In this document: positions 1-8,550 of the stretch, in pieces
Layout: every line of letters starts with the position of its first letter
Position numbering within the stretch: the first letter of the stretch is position 1
Origin: Haplomitrium mnioides
Taxonomy: Eukaryota; Marchantiophyta; Haplomitriopsida; Calobryales
Reading direction: 5' to 3'
Assembly (NCBI GenBank): GCA_049999725.1
Contig: JBNGIS010034719.1
Location: forward strand, 1-32,746
Length of the DNA stretch: 32,746 nt
Made by a program: the position numbers and the translations under genes
The notes under the pieces: generated by a model
What the model saw: the letters and a program-made list of their open reading frames with translations, nothing else
The model's database searches: none
Told to the model about the DNA's origin: nothing

Positions 1-892
1 TTCAGCCATCTTTAATTCCACAGGAAAGGAAGTTTTCACAGCAGGCCAATCAGCCACATTTCTTCCTCGCCATTACTTATTTACATATTTTTACACTTTA
101 CACTCATTATACACAAAACTGAAGCTTCACTACTTCCCTCTCACTCCACTGCTCAGAAGAGACCTCCTTCAAGCTGTTTCTGACCTTTTGTCAGCAACTA
201 TGCTCCCACAAATATCGAGGTCTCCCTCAGATGTGGACAAAAGAAAGGTCTACAATCGTCTAAAATCTCTTTGTTGAACCTTTTTTTTTAGACATTTTAG
301 AATACTCAGAAGAAAGGTTCAACTTCGACCACTTGATGGGTAACAAAGATTTTTGGCTGGATGAAGATTGTTTCTTGAATTTCCTACGAGCACTGAGTTC
401 CCTCTTTGATCCTATGTGCGGAGTTACCTTCTCGATCTTTATAAGCGGAGCTATTTGATTCAACAGAAGTCATCTTTTTTCCCCAATATACTTGCCATCG
501 CTTAACTCCCAAAATTTGATATTTGAACAATTCTCAAACTTTTTGTCAAAAGTAACACTCTTCTGAGAAGGTGAATCTTGAAATTCTAGCCTCTTTTTGC
601 CTTCTAAAACTCCAACCATTGAAAAATAGTGACTAAAAATTAGTTAATTCAAGGAACTATTTTGACAAATATTATAAACCTCTTACAACACTCTCAAAAA
701 ATGCGATTTTGTTGTTTTTTTTGCAAAACGACAAAACATGAAACTTTTTGTGAAGAAAATGAAAAACAAAATTTGGAAAAATGAAAACCAGCAATGCTTT
801 GTATACTAACTTTTTTTTTTGCACCATGCAAACCTATTGTCAAGAGCTCTACGAATCAACTTTTGGTGGGAAAAAGCATTTTTTGAAATTTA
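1..892. other. AT-rich sequence without a recognisable gene
   Basis: No recognisable gene. The minus strand at 260-463 has a 67-codon open frame rich in Lys and Ser that opens only with TTG. I do not recognise it; it could be an exon scrap. Much of 650-780 is runs of A and T. This stretch lies upstream of the methyltransferase-like pseudogene and would contain its distal promoter if that gene was once transcribed. Confidence 0.4.
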
Positions 893-901
893 GCTATAAA
901 A
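893..901 (+). promoter_or_regulatory. TATA box candidate for the methyltransferase-like pseudogene
   Basis: The sequence gctataaaag is a canonical plant TATA box (TATAAA at 895-900). It lies about 185 bp before the first ATG of exon 1 at 1080, a plausible distance for a start site near 925-935 plus a 5' leader. It is the best promoter-like element upstream of the first exon, but such matches also arise by chance in AT-rich DNA. Confidence 0.4.
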
Positions 902-1079
902 GAAGCGCCAGTGGAAAGTTTCTTTCCATTGTTGCGAGTTCAATTTTTAGTTTTTGTTTTCTAATTATTGCTATTTTTACATTTACTCATTTTTTTGCCA
1001 TTTCCAGCATTTAGTGATTTCTGAACTTTTGTTCAGTACATTTTTCACCTCCAAAAAGACCTTTTTTTTCATCTAGAGA

Positions 1080-1437
1080 ATGGCCTCTCAAGGAATTGTT
1101 TACCACCCCCCTCAACCAAAATCATATAGGTATTTGAATGTTATCTAGGCTCTAGAGCTTGAAAGACTTGAGTGGAAATGGCTTGTAAATTACTGCTTTG
1201 TGCAAGATCCCGATCAACATCTTCACCTTTTTGCTAGTGAAGTTGAAAAATTCAATTTGGGCCTACTGGTCCAAATTACAATGATTTGGGAGGGGAAAAA
1301 AAAACATCGGGTTGCTTGTGCAGACCTAAGACTCAATTACACTTTATTATGCAAATCGTAAGTGATTTGATTTTTTGGAGTACAAGGAGAGAGACATTTT
1401 TGCTGCACATCTTCAGGCATCAAGGGAAGATAACAAG
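1080..1437 (+). pseudogene. Exon 1 of methyltransferase-like pseudogene copy 1
   Basis: Starts at the ATG at 1080 (MASQGIVYHPPQPKSYRYLN) and reads on in one frame through a TAG at 1146-1148 to a TAA at 1359-1361. It then continues in another frame (EYKERDIFAAHLQASREDNK) to the donor AAG|GTGAGT at 1437/1438. Reading across the stop and the shift gives about 115 residues rich in charged and aromatic positions (LEWKWLVNYCFVQDPDQ). No domain recognised. I saw no counterpart of this exon in copies 2 and 3, so the exon boundary rests on splice consensus only. Confidence 0.5.
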
Positions 1438-1494
1438 GTGAGTTCTGAAATTGTTTTTCTTTTTACTCTTTCTTTACTTAGTTGTAACTCGCAG

Positions 1495-1622
1495 GAAGTC
1501 CATCCGCACATGGACTTCTATCTCCATTCGCGCTTGGACATTGGAGTCAACGTGCGCATGGACTCTTAAGTCCTTGCGCATAAGGACTCCCAAGTCCATG
1601 CGCGTATGGACTTCCTTGTTCA
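1495..1622. repeat. Palindromic minisatellite array A, in intron 1
   Basis: About three units built on the palindrome AAGTCCATGCGYRTATGGACTT. Each half-unit reads agtcc(a/t)tgcgc and the partner half is its reverse complement. The array sits inside intron 1 (1438 to about 1740). The unit is the same as in intron 2 and in the arrays at 14.0-14.4 and 15.0-15.6 kb. Confidence 0.85.
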
Positions 1623-1739
1623 CTACATGCTTGTATTTTATTAAAGCCCTTGCGCTTTGTAAATGTCAATCCAACATTTTTACTTATGCCTAATTATTGT
1701 TTGTCTTTATTTTCAATTCACTCAATATTTGGCCAATTT

Positions 1740-3193
1740 CGTGGATGGGTACAAGACGCGAAGCGCGTTGAGCGGAACTGCGTAAAATTGGCAATGCAAA
1801 TCAAGCTTCTAAAGCCCAAGCAGAGCATCAATATTCAGTTACTAGTGCCGCATCTGACCACGACAACATTCTCCGTTCACGCTACAGCAACTTCTTCCCA
1901 AAAGAAGAGAAAAGAGCATGAGCCAGTTGAGGCTCCAAAGAAGAAGAACCCAATCGCAAAAAAAAGAAAAAGCTTGCACTAGCACCAATTGTTGAGGAGG
2001 AGCCAGCCCTTTCGAAATCTGAAGCAAAATCTACTTTGTGTGCCCTCTCGTCTTCATCACCAAGCAACTCGGGGCAAGACTCGCAGCTAGAGCCAGAGCC
2101 AATTCAGGCTCCTACATCAAGATCAAAAAGGCAATCCCACAAGGGGTTGCGTACTTTTCAGGAAAGAGAACAAGTGGATCCTCATATAGTGTTTGAGGAG
2201 GACAAGAACAAGATAAGGGAGTCTGCAATCCAGCACTATAGAGTCCGTGAAGAGACAATAATAATAAGGTTGGAAAACTTGAATTTGCTCAAGCCTGGAA
2301 TAGACAACTAGGGTCCATTCCAAATTCAAAGATTGAATGAGGATTTTGTGGAGCTTCTTGCACAAAGAACACTCACGAACAAGTACGCACACTCTTCTTT
2401 TATCGTGGTTGTAGACCCAAAGTGTAGTCTTAAGGACAAGTCAGAGTTCGACATCAGGAACCCTCACAAGTATCGTTATGAGATTGCAAAAGGCAATCAC
2501 AATGCTGCAACAAGGCAGCTACTTATCACCAAATATAGAGCAAAGAATCTTGCTCTGTCGCTCTGCAATTGTTATGTGTATGTGGGCCTCACACCAACAA
2601 AGGCCCATATTTTTGCTACCGATGACAATTATGACCAAAGGTACAAGCTTAAAATGACCTCTATTCAAAAGGTCGAGCATTGGCATCAAAGATTTGAGGA
2701 GAGCGAGATGGTTTCATCCCAAAATTTGAAAAGGGAGTTAGTGCTGGAAACCTTGGAGATTAAACCCCAAGTCTACATTTGAGAAGACCGTGACTTCTCA
2801 AGACAACTGGTTCCAACTAGCATTGAGAAGTGGAGAGCTCTATGATCTACAGCAGAGCATTTTTTCGATGTGGGAGAAGAATATTGTGAAAGGCCAGAAG
2901 CCAAAGGCCAAGGGATCTCTCAGAATGGAGGATATGAAGTGGACGCCTTGGAGATCCCTTCAGGGTCTTCTAGATGAAGTAAAGATTTTTGTTTTGAAGC
3001 GGGTGGAAGCCAGAGAGCCTTCAATGGACGAGATGTCTCGAGAGGCGGAGAGACACAAAGTTTTGGTGGTAATGGTGAAAAGTTTTTGTTCTGAGGTGTA
3101 CTGTAGTACGTGGGAAGAGGCAAGAGAGTAGTACCCTCTTCACATTGAAGAGTCCAAGATGGCCTCTTTTTACTCAAGCTTCGAGAAGCTTTT
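1740..3193 (+). pseudogene. Exon 2 of methyltransferase-like pseudogene copy 1
   Basis: The long central exon, about 480 codons. The N-terminal part is low-complexity and basic, with KKRKEHE and PKKKNPIAKKRK clusters that look like nuclear localisation signals, then Ser/Glu/Pro-rich sequence. From about 2120 a conserved, probably globular region begins (HKGLRTFQEREQVDPHIVF, then LNEDFVELLAQR, NPHKYRYEIAKGNHN, SLCNCYVYVGLTP, KAHIFATDDNYDQRY). Breaks: a shift at the 8-A run 1958-1965, a TAG at 2309-2311, a one-base C gain near 2770 that turns KPKS into KPQV, and a TAG at 3129-3131. Copy 2 keeps the unshifted KPKST and lacks the last stop, which confirms these as lesions. The exon ends at the donor TTTTG|GTAACT. 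No known domain recognised. Confidence 0.7.
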
Positions 3194-3277
3194 GGTAACT
3201 CTTTCCTTTCACACCACATTTGTTTATTTGTATTTGCATTGAATATTTTGTAAATTATTCTTTGGTTTAAAAGGTTT

Positions 3278-3592
3278 ATAGTCCATGTGTGCATAGACAT
3301 CAAAGTCCATGCACGCATGGACTTCGCATTTCAATCACGTTTGGAATTTTAAAGTCCCTGATTGCTTGAACACCAAAGTCCATGCGCGAAGGTAAGGCAA
3401 AATCTATGCGCGCATGGATTGCGATGTCCATGCATGCATGGACTTTGGTGTTCAAACAATTAGGGACCTTAAAAGTCCAAGTGCGCTTGAACTACGAAGT
3501 CCATGCACGCATGGACTTCGTTGTTCAAGTGCTCATAAAATTTGAAGTCCAGGCGAGAAATTGACTTCAAAGTCCATGCGTGCATGGAAGTC
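3278..3592. repeat. Palindromic minisatellite array B, in intron 2
   Basis: About 13 half-units, with starts spaced 24 bp (or 48-50 bp where one unit has decayed): 3281, 3305, 3354, 3379, 3402, 3426, 3476, 3500, 3548, 3572. The unit is AGTCCATGCRYGCATGGACTT plus a 2-3 base joint. One unit at 3426-3443 is a perfect 18-bp palindrome, GTCCATGCATGCATGGAC. The array fills most of intron 2 (3194-3657) without touching the splice sites. Confidence 0.9.
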
Positions 3593-3657
3593 ATTGTCGT
3601 TCTCTACCTTAAATTTTTTTATCACTTTTTAATGTTTTCTATTCGATTTTTGTATAG

Positions 3658-4214
3658 GGGGACAAAACTTTTAAATGGCAGCTAGCAAAGAAATTGAGAG
3701 CAGCTGCGAAAGGTTGGAAAAAATCAGGGGTGGAGGAAGCCTTTGAAGATCAAGACCAGCCTCCCATGTTGGTCTCCTATCCTCATGCTTTTCTTCTCCA
3801 CTACCAAAAGGCTAGAGAGTGGAAAGCACGATAGCAAAGCGGTGCTGCATCTCTCACAAGTGAAGGAGTTGTGAGAGATGAGGAAGATAAATTAATGTCC
3901 TATGTTGATGGTCTTAACGTGGCATTTTATCAAGTCCACGGGGAGGTCGATGCTCGACAATTGAAGGGCCTTGTGAAACCTAGATGTTTCACTTTGGCTA
4001 TTGCTTATTTTCTTTATGGGTACAACCTTAAGGAACGTAAGCATGATGACTTGGAACCCTTTTCAAAAGATGACATTTTTTACATGGTATCATCTTTTGT
4101 GGCAGTTACAACTTCGGACTTTTGGTTCTTTGTGATCATTCATTCGTTGCAGCAATTTGGCATCGTTGAAGATGCCCTTTCTGAAGTCTGTTGTGCAATC
4201 AACCACATCATCTG
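3658..4214 (+). pseudogene. Exon 3 of methyltransferase-like pseudogene copy 1 (motif IV region)
   Basis: Begins after the acceptor TTTTTGTATAG|GG and reads in one frame to the donor TCTG|GTAAGT at 4214/4215, broken by one TAG at 3832-3834. Landmarks: GDKTFKWQLAKKLRAAAKGW, HAFLLHYQKAREW, DEEDKLMSYVDGLNVAF, ARQLKGLVKPRCFTLAIA, then YFLYGYNLKERKHDD. In the minus-strand copy 3 the last stretch reads NIPYSYNLKECKHDD. The two together point to an ancestral (D/N)-(F/I)-P-Y motif, like the catalytic DPPY of N6/N4 methyltransferases. It is followed by KDDI, SSF and an alternating hydrophobic stretch (FVIIHSLQQFG), as expected for the strands and helices after motif IV. Confidence 0.72.
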
Positions 4215-4315
4215 GTAAGTTGTTCTTTTATTTTTTTGTTTCTGATTTCTCTTTTTTTTTTACTTCTCCTGCATTTTGTTTACATTAGTTGACTTGTTTG
4301 TTTTTCTTTTTATAG

Positions 4316-4860
4316 AGACAAAAGCAGCATTCATCATTCTGGTGGTCCCAGAATTGCACATGCCCACGAATATTGGACAGTGGGCTACTGAACTAAAGAA
4401 GAAAAGAGTAGCATACGACTCTTTAATTTGTAGCCTGCTTCTTTGATCAGACTTCTTTGGCAGATTATACGTAGTGTTTTTTAGTTGTTGTTCATTTTTG
4501 GCAAAACTTAAACATCCAGGAGATGATGTTGTTGTCAATGTTTATCAGAAGCCATAGACTCTTTATAATTTTTTCATTGACCATCTATCAATAGAGCAGG
4601 ATTGGATCCTAGATCTCTACTGTAAGTTTGGCAAAGGCATTGTTTGTGCTTTAAAGCTGATGCAAAATTGCATCGCCGTGGAATATTATAGACATCATTC
4701 TATTTATATTCCTTAGAGGGTTTTGATGATAGCTTCCTTGCCATCCGATGTGATCGAGTCACATATCGTTTTTGTTTACCACAAGGAACCTGTTCCTCCT
4801 TGTACTACAAGTGCTTCTCGTGACTCTATTGTAATATCGGGGATTGGAAAGTCTCTCTAA
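4316..4860 (+). pseudogene. Exon 4 of methyltransferase-like pseudogene copy 1 (motif I region)
   Basis: Follows a T-rich acceptor (CTTTTTATAG at 4306-4315). The first ~75 bases read best in the frame giving GGPRIAHAHEYWTVGY, and the rest in another frame, so a frameshift lies near 4390. The later frame gives LKHPGDDVVVNVYQKP, a TAG, TLYNFFIDHLS, then ILDLYCKFGKG, ALKLMQNCIAVE and YYRHHSIYI. This matches the C-terminal part of the N6_N4 methyltransferase family: K-P-x-x-L, a D-x-F-x-G-x-G-T-like SAM loop (with changed positions here) and the acidic residue after the next strand. In-frame stops at 4444, 4555 and 4714; terminal TAA at 4858-4860. Confidence 0.72.
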
Positions 4861-4887
4861 GAATCTATTTGAACAATTTGTATTATT

Positions 4888-4893
4888 AATAAA
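4888..4893 (+). terminator. Polyadenylation signal candidate
   Basis: AATAAA lies 28 bp after the terminal TAA of exon 4 and is followed by a T-rich stretch. Position and sequence fit a plant near-upstream poly(A) element for the methyltransferase-like gene. Confidence 0.5.
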
Positions 4894-5049
4894 GTTTATT
4901 TTTTTCCAAATTTTTATTTGCCAAAGTTTCATCTTGTTGCTCTCTCAATCTATTTCAAGTCTTTTCATCACGATTCAGTTTGGTGTACCTAAAAATAGTT
5001 TGACTTAATTGATAGTCTAAGAATGGTTTGAAGTCAATTGCTAATCCAA

Positions 5050-5385
5050 GGATGATTTGGAGTCTTTGCGCATTTAAGGCTTTCTAGTTCTTGTTCGGAT
5101 TCCTTGCGCACATAACCTGTCAGGTTATTGTTCAGAGTCCATGCACCCATAAGCCAAAGGGTTCTTGTTCAATGTCTATGCGTGCATAGGCTGTAGATTT
5201 CTTATTTGGAATCTTGGTGTGCAATGGCTCTAGGGTTCTAGTTCAAAATCCATACGTGCATAGCTTCATTGTTCTTGTTCAAAGTCGAAGCATGCATATG
5301 CTTTAGGATTCTCGTTCGGAGTCTATTCGTGCATAAGCTTTAGGGTTCTGGTTTGGAGTCTATGCTTGCATAGGAATTATTAGCT
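5050..5385. repeat. 37-bp tandem array C, related to the intronic palindrome
   Basis: About nine units with starts at 5062, 5099, 5138, 5174, 5211, 5249, 5284, 5321 and 5359, so the period is 35-39 and mostly 37 bp. A typical unit is a spacer TTAGGGTTCTTGTTCGGA followed by GTCTATGCGTGCATAGGCT. The core is the same CATGCRYGCATR half-palindrome seen in arrays A and B, but here it carries a longer constant spacer. It lies between the methyltransferase-like pseudogene and the gypsy element. Two decayed units may extend it back to about 5010. Confidence 0.85.
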
Positions 5386-5420
5386 ACGATGCTCAAAGTC
5401 TAGTTCAAAGTCCGTACCCG

Positions 5421-5690
5421 ACTAGACATTTACGTTTGTATATAATTTTTTTTCATAAAAAGATATATGTTTTATTTTATTTTTGATGAATTTAGTGTAT
5501 TGACAATAGTGTAGAGTTTTAATAAAATATTTGAATAATCAAAATGCTTGTTTTCTGGGGTATTAATTATAATAAAAATTTTGAAATATAATCACAATGT
5601 AAAATATGCAATTTTTATTTATAAAAATATTTTATAAAAATATTACAAACGTAAAATTGATGTTTTTCAATGCCAAATTACTGAAAAAAA
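5421..5690. other. Very AT-rich spacer
   Basis: Runs of A and T with no coding signal, from the end of the 37-bp array to the first gypsy-like codons. I searched it for an LTR end or a primer-binding site for the gypsy element and found none. Confidence 0.5.
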
Positions 5691-5760
5691 ATTTCGACTA
5701 CCAAGTGAAACATGAACTCAGTAGCGGTTTTTGGTTCAAAGAAACGGTTGTTATGAGCAT

Positions 5761-6186
5761 CCGTCAGAGAAGGGGGTGGCACCAGGATCGTCATCGCATA
5801 GCGATTCAGATTCCCAGTAGGACAATCCCAAGTGGTTTTATCCCAAGTAGCAAGACAACGTGAGGAAGGAGTTGAAGGCATTGGATGCATTGGAGAAAGA
5901 GGAGGCGACAATTGAGACCTTGAAGAAGGTCCAAAAACAGCAAGAAGAGCTCAAACAACTAAAGACGAACATTACAGCTAAAGCAGGAGAAATGAAATCA
6001 CTCCCTTATAGCATTCAGACTGACAAGAGAGATTGCCCGGTCACATCTATAGTAGGACAATTGATCAAGGATAGTCCCTTGTACAGACAACAATTAAGGG
6101 AATTGTTGATGAGAGCTAAGAGGAGGAGGAAATTGCCCCGTGTAGAAGCCCAAACAGATTTGCAATTGGTGTGCGGAGATAAATAA
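5761..6186 (+). pseudogene. gypsy gag-type C-terminal region
   Basis: Reads in one frame through TAG codons at 5818 and 5848, then openly from about 5851 to a TAA at 6184-6186. An acidic Ser/Asp stretch (SSSHSDSDSQ) is followed by a Glu/Lys-rich, coiled-coil-prone helix (ALDALEKEEATIETLKKVQK), then a segment ending in RELLMRAKRRRKLPRVE. Similar linkers stand between gag and protease in plant gypsy elements. No CCHC zinc knuckle is visible. It continues in the same frame into the protease past the TAA. Confidence 0.65.
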
Positions 6187-6710
6187 GCTCCTAAAATTGA
6201 CATCCAGATAGCAAAGTGCACATTGTCACTGGTCTCCATGGACGGAGGGGCTGGAGTCAACACCATGATCAAGGAAACTGCCCACAAATTGGGATTCAGG
6301 GAATTCCAACCCATTGCTCGGATCATGAGATTGGTAGATGGGTCCCAAGTTAAACCTCTAGGCTCCCTACTCTGAGTACCCACTTTCATCGGGGGCAAAG
6401 AATTCAAGTTAAACTATCTTGTAATATGCTCAACTCGAGCCTCTCTATACCAGTGTTGATTGGAAGACCTTGGCTATATGGAGCCCGAGTCCTACACAAT
6501 TGGGGGAACTCAACTCTGGTCTTCGGTCTTGAAAAAACGGTGGTTCACTATGGACTAGTGCCTCATCTAGAGGAGACACACGCGAAAGAAGAGTATGATA
6601 GCGAGTGGTCAGAAGAGGAGGAGGAAGCAAAGTATCACTATTGGGTCCAAATGGTCAGTGAAGCTACAGAGGAAGACCTGTCAGAAGAAGTGGTGGTGAT
6701 GGTCAACTAG
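6187..6710 (+). pseudogene. gypsy aspartic protease region
   Basis: The catalytic loop reads MDGGAGVN at about 6238-6261. Retropepsin-like proteases normally have D-(S/T)-G-A; here the second residue is Gly, as in a subset of plant gypsy elements. Then come ARIMRLVDGS, VPTFIGGKEFKLNYLV and, in another frame, LIGRPWLYGARVLHNWG, the conserved C-terminal segment. A TGA at 6373-6375 and a frame change near 6420 break it. The tail (6560-6710) is acidic (SEWSEEEEEAKYHYW) and runs to a TAG at 6708. In an active element this enzyme would process the polyprotein. Confidence 0.85.
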
Positions 6711-7085
6711 ATAGAGCTGGCAAAGTGCACAAAAACAGAACCCAACATGAGAGAGCCCTCCAAATTTTTGGCAAATGATGAGGCCACTATGGCCGAAAGA
6801 AAAGAGAGGTCCGAAGTGCCTCATTTGATGTAAACAGAAAAACTAGAAAGGTCCGAAATGTTTCATCGAATGCAGGCGGAAGACAGAGGAAAGTCCAAAG
6901 CGACTCACTGGGAATAGGGGGGGACGCAGTTGGCAGCATTGACGCAAGAAGGCGGAACTGAGTGAAGGAATGAGGTGGGAGTAGTGTGCGAGTTGCAACA
7001 CAAATAGGTGATTGTCTAAGAGGGGCAAAAATTCCATATCGGATTTGATCTACACGAAACCACCGAGTGAGCATTAACCCACCTC
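6711..7085. other. gypsy linker between protease and reverse transcriptase
   Basis: No continuous frame. Fragments of acidic and basic coding sequence on the plus strand suggest the decayed variable linker that precedes RT in plant gypsy polyproteins. Minus-strand open frames here are shadows. Confidence 0.5.
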
Positions 7086-7885
7086 CTTACGAATTTCAGC
7101 GATGTCTTTGCTTGGAGCCATGTGGACTTGAAAAGAGTCCTCTTGGAGTTGGGAGAACATAGGAGTGACCTCAAACCCGCAACAATCCTAGTGAGACAAC
7201 GCCAATACAAGATGAACCCCCGATTCTCTCTGATGGTAAAGGAGGAAATTGATAAATTGCTAGAGGCAGACTTCATCTACCCAGTTCTGAATAGTGAGTG
7301 GGTGTCCCCTCTGGTAGTAGTACCAAAGAAGCTTGGTCATAATGGAGAACGAAAAATAAGGGTGTGTCAGGATTTTCGAAAACTGAATGATGTGACCAAG
7401 AGGTCTATAGCTACCTGGACAGATATTTAGGATACAATCAGATCTGGATTCAAGAGGAGGACTAATTAAAGATGGCATTCACCACAGAATAAGGGTTGTT
7501 CATCTTCCAAAGAATGCCTTTCGGACTCTACAATGCACCCAGAACCTTTTAGCGGATGATGATGAACATCTTCCATGACTACTTAAGGAAATTTTTGGAA
7601 ATCTTCATTGATGACTTTGTGGTGAATGGGAAGATCTGCAACCACGAGCGAGATGTGAGGCTTACTCTCCAATGGTGCCAAGAAACAGGGCTGAGGTTGC
7701 ATCTGGGGAAGTGCTTCTTCATAGTGAAAGAAGGGGTACTCCTCGGGCATAGGATTTCCAGTCAAGGCATTGAATTAGACCAGGAAAAAATCAGAATCTG
7801 GATGAAGGTGTCATTCCCTACCAACCTGAAGGGAATGTGGGCTATGTGGGCTACTATCGGAGATTCATTGATCAGCTTGCCTTAG
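7086..7885 (+). pseudogene. gypsy reverse transcriptase, decayed
   Basis: Starts with NFSDVFAWSHVDLK, the usual RT entry, then LGEHRSDL, VRQRQYKMNP, KEEIDKLLEADFIYPV, SEWVSPLVVVPKK and IRVCQDFRKLND. After VTKRS the frame jumps to YLDRYLGYNQI: about 20 codons between the FRKLN and GYNQI blocks are missing, and with them the first catalytic Asp region. The later frame has stops at 7463, 7490 and 7550, then FQRMPFGLYNAPRTF and the active-site FIDDF (7604-7618), where most elements have YIDD or FIDD. LRLHLGKCFF and LGHRISSQGIELD finish the thumb. It copied RNA into DNA in the active element; this copy is dead. Confidence 0.95.
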
Positions 7886-7914
7886 TGGCCTTTCTCCTCA
7901 CAGAAATGACAAAG

Positions 7915-8550
7915 GGGGGCAGTACATTTGAGGCCACCCTTGAGAGGCTAGCAAGCTTCCACGAGTTGAAGAGGCGACTAGCGAGTGCTCCCATACTGAT
8001 GCCCCCAAGCTAGGGAAAGGAATTCCATGTCATGATCAACGTGTTAGGCTTCTGTATAGGGGGAGTATTAAGCCAAGTGGATGAGAAGGGTAGAGACCAT
8101 CCCATTTACTTAGCCAACAAGTTGCTGGTCTCTGTTGAGAAAAATTACTCTGCCACCGATCGGGGGGTCTTGGGGATCATCTATGCATTGAAGAAATTCA
8201 AGCATTACCTCTTGCATTATAAGGTGATCTTTCACTCAGATCACAGTGCCCTGAAGTACCTGGTCAATAAGCCTGATGTGACAAGCAGGGTTGCAAGGTG
8301 GGTGCTTCTCCTACAAGAGTTTGATTTTGAAGTACGGATCAAACCAAGGATGAAGCACAACAATGCTGATTTCTTCTCCAATGTGGTTGGATTGAACAAC
8401 AAGGTGAAGGTGGATGACACCTTCCTAGATAAAGATCTGTTCCAAGTCAGAACATGGAAGCCAATAGATTATGTCAACATCATCGAATTTCTCCTGACAG
8501 CACAAACTCCAAAGGGTAGCAACAGAGAGGAGGCGGCAGTATTTCTCTGA
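7915..8550 (+). pseudogene. gypsy RNase H region
   Basis: The core reads openly from 8032 to a TGA at 8548. LASAPILMPPS-GKEFHV precedes it with one TAG. Then GGVLSQVDEKGRDHPIYLAN, EKNYSATDRGVLGIIYALKK, FKHYLLHYKVIFHSDHSALK, YLVNKPDVTSRVARWVLLLQ and HNNADFFSNVVG match the RT-linked RNase H of plant gypsy elements closely. The first catalytic acid, normally in V-D-A-S, is replaced: the text reads MINVLGFCIG, with Asn where Asp is expected. The second (ATDRGVLG, usually TERE) is also altered. The domain would degrade the RNA of the RNA:DNA hybrid. Confidence 0.95.

Larger units (their letters stand above)
1080..4860 (+). pseudogene. DNA N6/N4-methyltransferase-like gene, four exons, decayed (copy 1)
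   Basis: A gene-sized unit with a TATA box before it and AATAAA after it. Approximate exons are 1080-1437, 1740-3193, 3658-4214 and 4316-4860, separated by introns with GT...AG-type ends. The product would be roughly 900-950 residues. The 3' half carries motifs in the order of beta-type amino-methyltransferases: a degenerate motif IV (YFLYG at 4006-4020, next to YNL) and then K-P-x-x-L-x-x-F plus a motif I region (ILDLYCKFGKG, about 4606-4638) followed by ALKL and CIAVE. Known enzymes of this class use S-adenosylmethionine to methylate adenine N6 or cytosine N4 in DNA. The exon 2 half, about 480 residues, is unknown to me. Stops at 1146, 2309, 3129, 3832, 4444, 4555 and 4714, and frameshifts near 1360, 1960 and 2770, make it a pseudogene. 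Two partial copies lie at 13.1-16.9 kb. The family is well supported by the copies; the enzyme assignment is inference from motifs. Confidence 0.68.

Noticed and set aside
260-463. Basic Ser/Lys-rich 67-codon frame on the minus strand as a gene
   Set aside because: It opens with TTG only, has no motif and no repeat copy to support coding.
3382-3564. 60-codon frame within array B as a tandem-repeat peptide
   Set aside because: The 24-bp step keeps frames open by arithmetic (24 is a multiple of three); the position inside an intron and the many stops in sister arrays argue against coding.
5421-5760. Possible 5' LTR of the gypsy element
   Set aside because: No TG...CA ends, no tRNA-complementary primer site, and no partner repeat downstream of 8690.
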